A stretch of DNA of 5,444 nucleotides from an uncultured Oscillospiraceae bacterium (lineage in GTDB: Bacteria; Bacillota_A; Clostridia; Oscillospirales; Oscillospiraceae): the NCBI GenBank assembly GCA_900769845.1, contig CAAGIF010000164.1, forward strand, positions 1 through 5,444. Direction: 5' to 3'. Below are positions 1-5,444 of this stretch, piece after piece (the first letter of the stretch is position 1; each line of letters opens with the position of its first letter). The notes under the pieces were generated by a model. The model searched no databases and was not told the origin of the DNA. It was given only the letters and a program-made list of their open reading frames with translations. A program made the position numbers and the translations under genes.

Positions 1-404
1 TAGCGATCCATGTCCACGGCCTTCAGCGCCATGCGGACCCGCTTCAGCTTTTCTGTGTGGCTCAGTTCCAGGCTGTGCAGACCTAAATACACATTGTACG
101 CCACAGAGTGGTCTTCCAGAAGGTAATAGTTCTGAAAAATATACCCGTAATTCCGGTTCCGTTCCCGCTCGTAGGCATTGGTGCCGTAACGGGAGACCTT
201 CACATCCTCGGTAGACAGGGTACCGTTGTCAAAGGTATCCAGACCGCCAATGGCGTTGAGCAGGCTGGTCTTTCCACAGCCGGAGGGGCCCAGGATGCAG
301 ATAAATCCTGTATCGGGCAGGTCAAAGGTTACATCCCGCAGAACATGATTGGCGTTGGCGTGATGCCGGTCATAGGTTTTGTTCAGCTTATGGATCCGGA
401 TCAT
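1..404 (-). CDS. ABC exporter subunit, N-terminal ATPase domain (partial)
   Basis: This is the first 134 codons of a gene that runs off the left edge. The product starts MIRIHKLNKTYD, the usual opening of an ABC ATPase. It has a Walker A motif at residues 39-47 (GPSGCGKTS) and a Q-loop glutamine at residue 91 (YIFQNYYLLED). The signature, Walker B and any membrane part lie outside the window. The ATG at 404-402 overlaps the TGA of the upstream gene as ATGA. A strong Shine-Dalgarno (AAAGGGGG, 413-420) sits 8 bases before it, which fixes the start and suggests translational coupling. The ATPase resembles those of the MacB/LolD/FtsX-linked export group. Because the neighbour is an ATPase-permease fusion, this gene may be a fusion too, giving a two-protein exporter, but that cannot be seen here. 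The substrate is unknown. I am confident of the ATPase and unsure of the total length. Confidence 0.9.
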   Translation of the reverse strand, partial: MIRIHKLNKTYDRHHANANHVLRDVTFDLPDTGFICILGPSGCGKTSLLNAIGGLDTFDNGTLSTEDVKVSRYGTNAYERERNRNYGYIFQNYYLLEDHSVAYNVYLGLHSLELSHTEKLKRVRMALKAVDMDR

Positions 405-3154
405 TCTGCGTTCCCCCTTTCTTCCTCCACGGGCAGATCAGCTTCTCTGCCCACCTGGGGATAAACCTGACGGTTCAAAGCTTTGCATACCCACAAAACA
501 GCGCAGGCGGATACTGCCAGATGGACAGCCATCAGCAGTGCCACATATCCCATAGGCAGGTAGTGGAGGATATGAACAATCCGCGCTACCCCTCTGGTCT
601 GGCATACCGCCAGAATTCCTGCGGTTAGAAATTGTCCCAATACAGCAAAGCCCAGATTCTGCCATAGAATGGACCGGTGGGCCATCCGGGCGGACAGACC
701 GATGTTGCTCAGCAGCCGATAGCTTTCCATCTGGGCGGTAAACATGGCCCGCAGCAGGATTATTTGCAGGGCAGTTACTGCTGCCAGCGCCAGCAGGCAG
801 ATCATCAGAGTCTGCTCCCGCTGCTGGGCAAGCTGGGGATCCTGCTTCACAGAGCCCAGTTGGTAGGGGGACAGGGCGGCGTAGCCCATGCTTTGGAGCT
901 CTGCCAGCACCCGGTCGGTATAACCGAAGTCTGTAATGGTCACGCTGACCTGCTCGGAAACGCTGTTCCAGGTCAGCTGGTCAAACCGGGCGGGAGATAC
1001 TTCAACCAACCGACGGATGTTTATATCGTGAATGCCGATAAGATCGATTGCCCGTTCCGCCACCCAGTAGGTTTCAAACTTGATGGGGGATGTTTCATAG
1101 CTCTTTGCGGAAACCAGCATGTTCTCACCGTGGGAAATAGAAACGATCTGTCCCTGTTCTACCTGAACATCCCAGATATCCGCATCGGTGTAACCGGTCA
1201 AAACGCCGTTTTCCATGGTCACCGGCACGGCATTATACATGAAGGGGCTGGGGCCGGAGAGGTAACTGCTGACACTGGAAACAGCCCGATTGTGATGGGG
1301 ACTCCAGATTACATATCTGCCGCTGGTCAGCGCAGCTCCCTCTGCGGCTTCCCCATCCACCGGATAAAACTGTACCAGAAACTGATTCGGGGAGGGATCT
1401 GTTGTTTTCTTGAAAACCCAGCCGTTTTCCTGGCCATGGTAGTAAAAGTACTGCTTTGCTACCGCATGGTACAGATAATAACCGCCCAGATCGTTGGAAA
1501 CGATCTGCATGGTGACGGATTCCTCCATCTCCGGATCCAACTCCAGGATGGAATTGATATTGGTAAAGATCTTGTCATCCTTCCGGGTGACTGCCTCAAT
1601 TGTCCGATTCCGGGCAGCGGTTTCAAGATTCCAGACATACAGGCTTTCCATGCTGGTGACCAACTCCTGGTGCCCCCGGAAGTGGTCATCGTCCAGATCT
1701 GCCGCAGGCAGGAAGGTAAAGCCGCTGGAGGCAGTTTTGATCACCTGAACGCAGAGTCTGCCCAGATCCCTGTGGAAATACAGATCAGAGCCCTGATCCG
1801 TTACACCCACAACCGTTACTTCCAGGGGAAGTGTCCGGTCTGCAGTCCAATAATCCGAATGCGCGATGTAAACCATCATGGTTTTGCCAATGAGATCGGG
1901 ACCTCCCTGGGCTACGACCTCATAAATATTCTCCGGTTCTCTGCCGGCGGTGAGAAAGGTTTTTCCCTGGGGCATTACGGGAACGGTCTGGATATAGGGG
2001 GCACTGTCCGCGATTCTGGCATATACACGAACCTCGATTATGGGATCCCGTCCGGGACCCGGTACAGAGGTTTCATAGGTTACCAGTTTGTAGTCCAGCT
2101 TTTCCCGGTAGCCGTATTGCAGGTCGGTCACATAACCGTTGGGTTCCAGCTGTTCCACATGGGCGGCGCTGAGAATCTTCCGGTAATCTTCTTCGGTCAT
2201 TGGCTCGCCGGTGAGGGTGTTCACCACAATTCGCTGGGGGTCGCCGTTTTGAAATACAGAGGGATCGTAGAGCCGGGTGTGGCTGTCATCCAGATTGACG
2301 ATGAAGGTGCCCAGGAATACAAATACCGCCAACGCCGTCAGGGTAAAGAACATAGCCATAAAGCCGGACCAGACCGGACGGCTTCGCTGCTGAAGCCGGG
2401 CAATATAGAAGCCCATAGGCTGGTTGGGGGATTTGGCCGATGCCATTTCACCGGGGATGTTGGGTTCTCTCAGGGCTGCATCCATGACCACCTTGCCGTC
2501 CTGCAGCACGATGTGGCGGGTGGCGGCATCCTTGGCTTCGGAGAATTCGTGGGTGACCAGGATCACAAGCCGGTCTTTTGCCGCCTGGGCCAAAAGATCA
2601 ATGACCTTGGCGCTGTTTTCCTGGTCAAGATTGCCGGTGGGTTCGTCTGCAATGAGCACCGGGGCGGGCTTTGCCAATGCCCGGGCAATGGATAGCCGCT
2701 GCTTTTGGCCGCTGGACAGCTTGGCTGCCCGGCGATGGCGCAGCTGCCACAGCTCCACCTGCTTGAGCAGATTTTCCGCAGCGGCCTGGGCCTCCTGTTT
2801 TGCCATACCCGTCAGCATCAGGGCACTGACCACATTTTCCAGCACCGTCACGCCGGGGAGGATTCCGTAATTCTGGGAGATGAAGCTGATATGCTCCCGG
2901 CGGTACTGTTCCCAGTCCGCACTGTCAAAGTGAGAAGTGGGATAGCCGTCAAAATACAGTTCGCCGCTCTCGTAGGGCAGAATGCCGCTGAGTACATGGG
3001 ACAGGGTGGACTTGCCGCTGCCGCTTTCGCCGGTGATGGCCACAAATTCTCCCCGGCTAAGGGAAAGACTGATGTTATTCAGGCCGATGACCACCGATTG
3101 GGATCCGGTGTAAAATTTGCTCAATCCGTTGAGCCGAATCAATTCCGAATTCAT
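401..3154 (-). CDS. MacB-like ABC exporter, ATPase fused to FtsX-type permease
   Basis: A 917-residue protein that probably couples ATP hydrolysis to export or extrusion across the cytoplasmic membrane; the substrate is unknown. The ATPase covers about residues 4-225: Walker A GESGSGKST (42-50), Q-loop Q94, signature LSSGQ (146-150), Walker B VLIADE (166-171), D-loop NLD (175-177) and switch His202. One membrane helix (about 264-287) is followed by an extracytoplasmic domain of roughly 490 residues and then three helices (about 782-801, 831-851, 870-890). The SNIGLSARM stretch after the second helix is typical of FtsX permeases. The order ATPase-TM1-outer domain-TM2-4 is that of MacB, but the outer domain is about twice as large and seems to carry an extra beta-rich module (about 555-700). 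The ATG at 3152-3154 has an AAGGGGT Shine-Dalgarno (3161-3167) 6 bases upstream. It is the first gene of the operon and is followed, with an ATGA overlap, by a second ABC gene. All catalytic motifs are intact. Antimicrobial peptide export or resistance is a possible role, not shown by the sequence. Confidence 0.93.
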   Translation of the reverse strand: MNSELIRLNGLSKFYTGSQSVVIGLNNISLSLSRGEFVAITGESGSGKSTLSHVLSGILPYESGELYFDGYPTSHFDSADWEQYRREHISFISQNYGILPGVTVLENVVSALMLTGMAKQEAQAAAENLLKQVELWQLRHRRAAKLSSGQKQRLSIARALAKPAPVLIADEPTGNLDQENSAKVIDLLAQAAKDRLVILVTHEFSEAKDAATRHIVLQDGKVVMDAALREPNIPGEMASAKSPNQPMGFYIARLQQRSRPVWSGFMAMFFTLTALAVFVFLGTFIVNLDDSHTRLYDPSVFQNGDPQRIVVNTLTGEPMTEEDYRKILSAAHVEQLEPNGYVTDLQYGYREKLDYKLVTYETSVPGPGRDPIIEVRVYARIADSAPYIQTVPVMPQGKTFLTAGREPENIYEVVAQGGPDLIGKTMMVYIAHSDYWTADRTLPLEVTVVGVTDQGSDLYFHRDLGRLCVQVIKTASSGFTFLPAADLDDDHFRGHQELVTSMESLYVWNLETAARNRTIEAVTRKDDKIFTNINSILELDPEMEESVTMQIVSNDLGGYYLYHAVAKQYFYYHGQENGWVFKKTTDPSPNQFLVQFYPVDGEAAEGAALTSGRYVIWSPHHNRAVSSVSSYLSGPSPFMYNAVPVTMENGVLTGYTDADIWDVQVEQGQIVSISHGENMLVSAKSYETSPIKFETYWVAERAIDLIGIHDINIRRLVEVSPARFDQLTWNSVSEQVSVTITDFGYTDRVLAELQSMGYAALSPYQLGSVKQDPQLAQQREQTLMICLLALAAVTALQIILLRAMFTAQMESYRLLSNIGLSARMAHRSILWQNLGFAVLGQFLTAGILAVCQTRGVARIVHILHYLPMGYVALLMAVHLAVSACAVLWVCKALNRQVYPQVGREADLPVEEERGNAE

Positions 3155-3205
3155 AATTTCACCCCTTGTTTTTCCTGTTTTTCTAAAAAATGATAAATTT
3201 GAACC

Positions 3206-3234
3206 ATCATATCACTTTGCAGCGAAAAAAACAA
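3206..3234 (-). promoter_or_regulatory. Candidate promoter of the ABC exporter operon
   Basis: Read on the minus strand, a -35 TTGTTT (3229-3234, 3 of 6 consensus bases) and a -10 TATGAT (3206-3211, 5 of 6) are separated by exactly 17 bases. Transcription would start near 3199 and leave a leader of about 45 bases before the ATG at 3154. The good -10 and spacing support it; the -35 is weak, so an activator is possible. Confidence 0.55.
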
Positions 3235-3239
3235 GAGGT

Positions 3240-3260
3240 AAAGATATTAAGATAATCTTT
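3240..3260. repeat. Near-palindromic AAGAT/ATCTT cluster, possible operator
   Basis: AAAGAT at 3240-3245 is mirrored by ATCTTT at 3255-3260. Inside lies a second, overlapping perfect palindrome, AAGAT-A-ATCTT (3249-3259). The cluster ends 5 bases upstream of the -35 of the exporter promoter, a usual place for an activator site. AT-rich palindromes of this length can arise by chance, so a regulatory role is only suggested. Confidence 0.3.
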
Positions 3261-3370
3261 GCCACTATCCCGCCTACAAGAGCAAGCAGTTGAATGTCAG
3301 CGAATTGGCGAGGGTCTGCGACATCAGCCGCACCACGGCTTACAAGTACATCAACCTTTTGGAATCATAA
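3251..3370 (+). pseudogene. Remnant of serine recombinase C-terminal HTH
   Basis: The frame is open from just after a TAA at 3248-3250 to a TAA at 3368-3370, and has no ATG, GTG or TTG start with a ribosome binding site that would give a sensible protein. From 3278 it reads KSKQLNVSELARVC and then DISRTTAYKYINLLES before the stop. The pattern 'basic linker, SELARV-x-DISRTTAYKYI' is what I know as the DNA-binding helix-turn-helix at the C-terminus of small resolvases/invertases, including the final position just before the stop. The catalytic domain is absent, so this is a truncated scar and not a working gene. It sits exactly between two regions of different base composition. It could instead be the tail of some other HTH regulator. 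No database search was possible. Confidence 0.55.
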
Positions 3371-3373
3371 TTT

Positions 3374-3402
3374 TCCCATGCCCACTTCCAATGGGCATGG
3401 GA
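3374..3402. repeat. Perfect 11-bp inverted repeat, 7-base loop
   Basis: TCCCATGCCCA (3374-3384) and TGGGCATGGGA (3392-3402) are exact reverse complements around the loop CTTCCAA. There is no T-run after the stem on either strand: the plus strand continues GTATGTTATAAT and the minus strand AAAATTATGA. It is therefore not an ordinary intrinsic terminator. It begins 3 bases after the stop of the recombinase remnant and covers the -35 position of a possible promoter (-10 at 3409-3414). It may be an operator or a relic of a mobile-element end. Confidence 0.75.
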
Positions 3403-3414
3403 GTATGTTATAAT
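3386..3414 (+). promoter_or_regulatory. Possible extended -10 promoter overlapping the inverted repeat
   Basis: A perfect TATAAT (3409-3414) is preceded by TG one base upstream (3406-3407), making an extended -10. At 17 bases distance the -35 would be TTCCAA (3386-3391), a poor match lying in the loop of the inverted repeat. If used, it would add a second, upstream start for the lysS leader transcript, and a protein bound to the repeat would block it. Confidence 0.35.
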
Positions 3415-3439
3415 CAATTAAGAAAACTTGAATTTGACA

Positions 3440-3467
3440 TTGACTTTTTCGTTAGTTCGGCTATAAT
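3440..3467 (+). promoter_or_regulatory. Main promoter of the T-box/lysS transcript
   Basis: A -35 TTGACT (3440-3445, 5 of 6) and a perfect -10 TATAAT (3462-3467) are spaced by 16 bases. The start would fall around 3474, shortly before the conserved T-box Stem I begins near 3490. This gives a leader of about 370 bases before lysS. Confidence 0.8.
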
Positions 3468-3484
3468 ATATCCCGTAAATATTG

Positions 3485-3792
3485 TAAAAGCGATGAAGAG
3501 TGACAGTAGGTATCTGGAAGTGTTACAGAGAGTCCCGTGAGCTGAGATGGGATACAGGGAAAGATATTCTGAGTAATCAGAGTTCTGGAAACAGAATCGA
3601 ATAAAGCCTTGGAGCTGCATACCGACTACACGTATTTTGCGTGTTGAGACTATGATGGGAGCGCCCATTACAGCGCAAGGGTATCGATGTTTCATCCGTA
3701 CTTGTAAAGGCTTGTGTCGTGAGGCATAGGCGAACTAAGGTGGTACCACGGGTTACTATATCCCGTCCTTGGAAACAGGGACGGGATTTTTT
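3485..3792 (+). promoter_or_regulatory. T-box riboswitch leader controlling lysS
   Basis: This leader senses uncharged tRNA and controls read-through into the synthetase gene. Stem I starts with GCGATGAAG (3490-3498), which can pair with CTTGGAGC (3608-3615) through tandem G-A pairs, as in the T-box kink-turn. AGTA (3505-3508) and GAA (3599-3601) fit the loop E motif of the specifier loop, and AGAGAGT (3527-3533) fits the AG bulge of the apical part. A hairpin ACACG/CGTGT (3628-3644) falls in Stem II, and TGATGGG/CCCATTA (3653-3670) lies just after it. The T-box core AACTAAGGTGGTACCACG (3733-3750) is nearly consensus. The antiterminator forms from AAGG (3737-3740) with CCTT (3767-3770) and ACGGG (3748-3752) with CCCGT (3762-3766). 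It leaves the bulge TGGTACC, whose TGGT (3741-3744) pairs with the ACCA end of uncharged tRNA. The likely specifier is AAA (3603-3605, Lys), although the strictly canonical register would read UAA (3602-3604). Confidence 0.93.
3760..3792 (+). terminator. T-box regulated intrinsic terminator
   Basis: An 11-pair stem, 3760-3770 with 3777-3787 (core CCCGTCC/GGACGGG), with loop GGAAAC, is followed by six T residues (3787-3792). Its 5' arm is shared with the antiterminator, so the two structures exclude each other. With charged tRNA-Lys the terminator should form and stop transcription before lysS. Confidence 0.93.
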
Positions 3793-3842
3793 GCGCTCTA
3801 AATTTCCTATGTCCCAACAAAAAATGAAAGGATATATGAATT

Positions 3843-5312
3843 ATGAGCGAAAATGTATTGGTAGAAGCAAGGCTTACGAAGCTGGACTATGTGAAGGGTA
3901 TTACAAATCCCTATCCAGAGCATTTCGAGCGTACCCATGAACTTTATGAAGCCAGAGAATTGGAAGATGGTGTGGATGGTGTTCGAGTTGCTGGACGCAT
4001 TATGTCCATGCGTAAGATGGGCAAGCTCTCTTTCCTCACGATTGCTGATATTGAAGGGAAGATTCAGATTGCGGTTAAGAAAGATGTTGTAGGCGAGGAA
4101 AACTACGAATTTTTCAAAAAGGGTTTTGACCTCGGAGACTTCCTTGGGGTTGAGGGAGAGATGTTCACCACACAAATGGGAGAAAAGACCATCCGTGCAA
4201 ATCAGATTTTCTTCCTTGGAAAGTCCCTGCGCCCATTGCCCGAAAAGTTTCACGGTGTTCAAGATACTGAGATATGCTACCGTCAGCGGTATCTCGATTT
4301 GTGCATGAACGATGAAACGAAAGAACGATTCTTAAAGAAGTATTCCTTTATTAAGGAAATTCGCCGCTATCTTGAGGACAATGGTTATATTGAAATTGAG
4401 ACTCCTGTTTTAATTGACCATCCTTCTGGAGCAACCGCCAGACCCTTTATTTCCCATCACAATGCATTAAATATGGATGTTTATCTAAGAATTGCACCAG
4501 AGACCTATTTGAAGAGAGCTATCGTTGGCGGTTTTACAAAGGTATTTGAGTTTGCCCGATGCTTTAGAAACGAAGGCATGGATGCCACCCATCTGCAAGA
4601 CTTTACAATGCTGGAAGGCTACTGCGCTTATTACAACTACCGCGATAACATGAAGTTCCTGCAGGATATGCTTACTTCTGTTGTTACAAAGATATGGGGT
4701 ACTTCTGAAATCCATGTCAATGGAAATGTTATTAATTTTGATTCTGAGTGGGAAGTAGTTACTTTCCGTGAATTGATTTTAAGAGACTGTGGTATTGACA
4801 TTGAGGACTATAGAACTGCTGAAGAACTGCTTGGAAAAATTGAGGAACTGCATATTGACCTTGCATCTGCCGTTGACCCCCACAAGCTTGGACGTGGTAA
4901 TTTGATTGATTTGCTATATAAAAAGGTCAGCAGACCGAAGTTAATTGCTCCGACATTCTTGATTGCTCACCCCACAGACCTTTCACCGTTGGCAAGAGCA
5001 AACGATGATAACCCCGAACTGTCTGACCGTTTCCAGTTGATTATCAACGGTGCAGAAATTATCAATGCTTACTCCGAATTGGTTGACCCCCGTGAGCAGC
5101 GTGACCGTCTTATGGAACAGGCTCGTTGCAAGGCAAACGGCGATGAGGAAGCTATGGTAATGGATGAGGACTATGTGACCGCAATGGAGTACGGCATGCC
5201 TCCTATCTCTGGCTGGGGAATGGGTATAGACAGAGTATTGCAGGTGCTTATGGGAACAGATAATATCCGTGATACTGTTATGTTCCCGATTATGCGACCT
5301 ATCGAAATGTGA
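3843..5312 (+). CDS. lysS: Lysyl-tRNA synthetase, class II (variant type)
   Basis: This cytoplasmic enzyme charges tRNA-Lys with lysine at the cost of ATP. At 489 residues it is close to the usual bacterial LysRS length. The N-terminal OB-fold that reads the anticodon spans about residues 47-130 (VRVAGRIMSMRKMGKLSF). The catalytic core follows: motif 1 about 168-190, GATARPFISHHNAL (196-209), RIAPETYLKR (216-225), motif 2 FRNEG (241-245) with Glu258, and motif 3 GWGMGIDR (457-464) with Arg464. These identify LysRS rather than AsnRS or AspRS. Two stretches differ from common bacterial LysRS as I know it: motif 2 has THLQDFTMLE where RHNPEFTMLE is usual, and INAYSELVDP (407-416) replaces the usual ANGFSELND. 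The ATG at 3843 has AAAGGA (3827-3832) 10 bases upstream. A nearer ATG at 3836 is out of frame and too close to the site. The gene stands alone behind a T-box, ends in its own terminator, and is clearly more A+T-rich than the operon to its left, suggesting transfer or a second copy. Confidence 0.97.
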   Translation: MSENVLVEARLTKLDYVKGITNPYPEHFERTHELYEARELEDGVDGVRVAGRIMSMRKMGKLSFLTIADIEGKIQIAVKKDVVGEENYEFFKKGFDLGDFLGVEGEMFTTQMGEKTIRANQIFFLGKSLRPLPEKFHGVQDTEICYRQRYLDLCMNDETKERFLKKYSFIKEIRRYLEDNGYIEIETPVLIDHPSGATARPFISHHNALNMDVYLRIAPETYLKRAIVGGFTKVFEFARCFRNEGMDATHLQDFTMLEGYCAYYNYRDNMKFLQDMLTSVVTKIWGTSEIHVNGNVINFDSEWEVVTFRELILRDCGIDIEDYRTAEELLGKIEELHIDLASAVDPHKLGRGNLIDLLYKKVSRPKLIAPTFLIAHPTDLSPLARANDDNPELSDRFQLIINGAEIINAYSELVDPREQRDRLMEQARCKANGDEEAMVMDEDYVTAMEYGMPPISGWGMGIDRVLQVLMGTDNIRDTVMFPIMRPIEM

Positions 5313-5344
5313 GTCCGAAAAATTCCAATTTGTCTAACTGATTT

Positions 5345-5387
5345 GAGCAGTTGTCCATCGTGGCAACTGCTCTTTTCTTTTTTTCTT
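5345..5387 (+). terminator. Intrinsic terminator of lysS
   Basis: GAGCAGTTG (5345-5353) pairs perfectly with CAACTGCTC (5364-5372), and an inner CCA/TGG helix tightens the loop. A T-rich tail (TTTTC followed by seven T) begins at 5373. It lies 33 bases after the lysS stop and closes the transcription unit. Confidence 0.93.
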
Positions 5388-5391
5388 GATA

Positions 5392-5400
5392 TGCTATACT
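5392..5400 (+). promoter_or_regulatory. Extended -10 promoter of the downstream gene
   Basis: TATACT (5395-5400, 5 of 6) is preceded by TG and one base (5392-5394), an extended -10. There is no good -35: the position falls in the T-tail of the lysS terminator (about 5372-5377). The extended -10 may compensate. The start would be near 5407, leaving a leader of roughly 23 bases before the next ATG. Confidence 0.55.
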
Positions 5401-5429
5401 ATGAAAAAACCGCAAAGGAAGGTTCCACC

Positions 5430-5444
5430 ATGGCGAACCGTGGA
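5430..5444 (+). CDS. Start of unknown downstream gene (partial, 5 codons)
   Basis: ATG at 5430-5432 is followed by codons for Ala-Asn-Arg-Gly up to the window edge. A strong Shine-Dalgarno, AAAGGAAGG (5414-5422), lies 7 bases upstream, and an extended -10 promoter (5392-5400) precedes it. These signals make a real start likely, but five codons say nothing about function. It is separated from lysS by a terminator and so is probably an independent unit. Confidence 0.65.

Noticed and set aside
677..2695. Long plus-strand open frame (672 codons)
   Set aside because: It lies wholly opposite the exporter gene, which has intact ABC motifs. The frame is rich in Gly, His and Gln with no recognisable domain, as expected from the antisense of a G+C-rich gene.
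2424..3193. Two further plus-strand open frames opposite the ATPase domain
   Set aside because: They are antisense shadows of the Walker A to Walker B region and have no ribosome binding site or family resemblance.
3374..3402. Inverted repeat as an intrinsic terminator
   Set aside because: No T-run follows the stem on either strand, and no intact gene ends just before it.
3259..3540. Plus-strand open frame of 93 codons over the junction and T-box start
   Set aside because: It crosses the inverted repeat, the lysS promoter and Stem I in a different frame from the recombinase remnant, and its sequence looks random.
3569..3580. Reading GUA (Val) at 3573-3575 as the T-box specifier
   Set aside because: This needs the GGTATCT/AGATATT helix directly above the loop. 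The kink-turn-like base pairing 3490-3498 with 3608-3615 and the GAA at 3599 place the specifier near 3602-3605 instead, and Val does not fit a LysRS gene.
3414..3695. Minus-strand open frame of 93 codons
   Set aside because: It is antisense to the T-box leader, whose RNA structure explains the conservation; there is no supporting ribosome binding site.
3719..3940. Plus-strand open frame of 73 codons starting in the T-box
   Set aside because: It runs through the antiterminator/terminator and into lysS in another frame. The internal ATG at 3836 is only 3 bases from the AAAGGA site, whereas lysS at 3843 gives a full synthetase.

Overview
The window looks like chromosome of a gut-type Firmicute, probably Oscillospiraceae/Ruminococcaceae or another Clostridia. 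Reasons: strong AGGAGG-like ribosome binding sites, a T-box riboswitch in front of an aminoacyl-tRNA synthetase gene, Gram-positive style intrinsic terminators, and a fused ABC-ATPase/FtsX-type exporter. The assignment rests on general style; no species-level marker is present.

Left part (1-3154, minus strand) is a G+C-rich operon of two ABC exporter genes. The first, upstream gene (401-3154) encodes an ATPase fused to a MacB-like permease with an unusually large outer domain. The second (404 down to the window edge) starts with its own ATPase domain and overlaps the first by ATGA, so the two are probably translationally coupled and work together. A plausible promoter lies at 3206-3234, with a near-palindrome just upstream of it.

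Middle part (about 3240-3420) is a junction. It holds a roughly 40-codon remnant that looks like the C-terminal helix-turn-helix of a small serine recombinase. It also holds a perfect 11-bp inverted repeat overlapping a possible promoter. Base composition changes sharply across this junction: a hand count of one line at 2641-2700 gives about 63% G+C, and one line at 4321-4380 about 35%.

Right part (3440-5392, plus strand) is a self-contained unit: sigma-A-type promoter, T-box leader with its antiterminator/terminator switch, a class II lysyl-tRNA synthetase gene (lysS), and a strong terminator. The LysRS has all three class II motifs but departs from the common bacterial LysRS in motif 2 and near the active site. 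The T-box specifier is not in the textbook register: the canonical position reads UAA, while the Lys codon AAA is one base further on. Uncharged tRNA-Lys should switch the leader to read-through and raise LysRS when lysine is short.

The last 15 bases begin a further plus-strand gene, with its own extended -10 promoter and a strong ribosome binding site, cut by the window edge.

The items most worth following up are the possibly transferred, T-box-controlled variant LysRS next to a recombinase scar, the odd specifier loop, and the extra beta-rich module in the exporter's outer domain.
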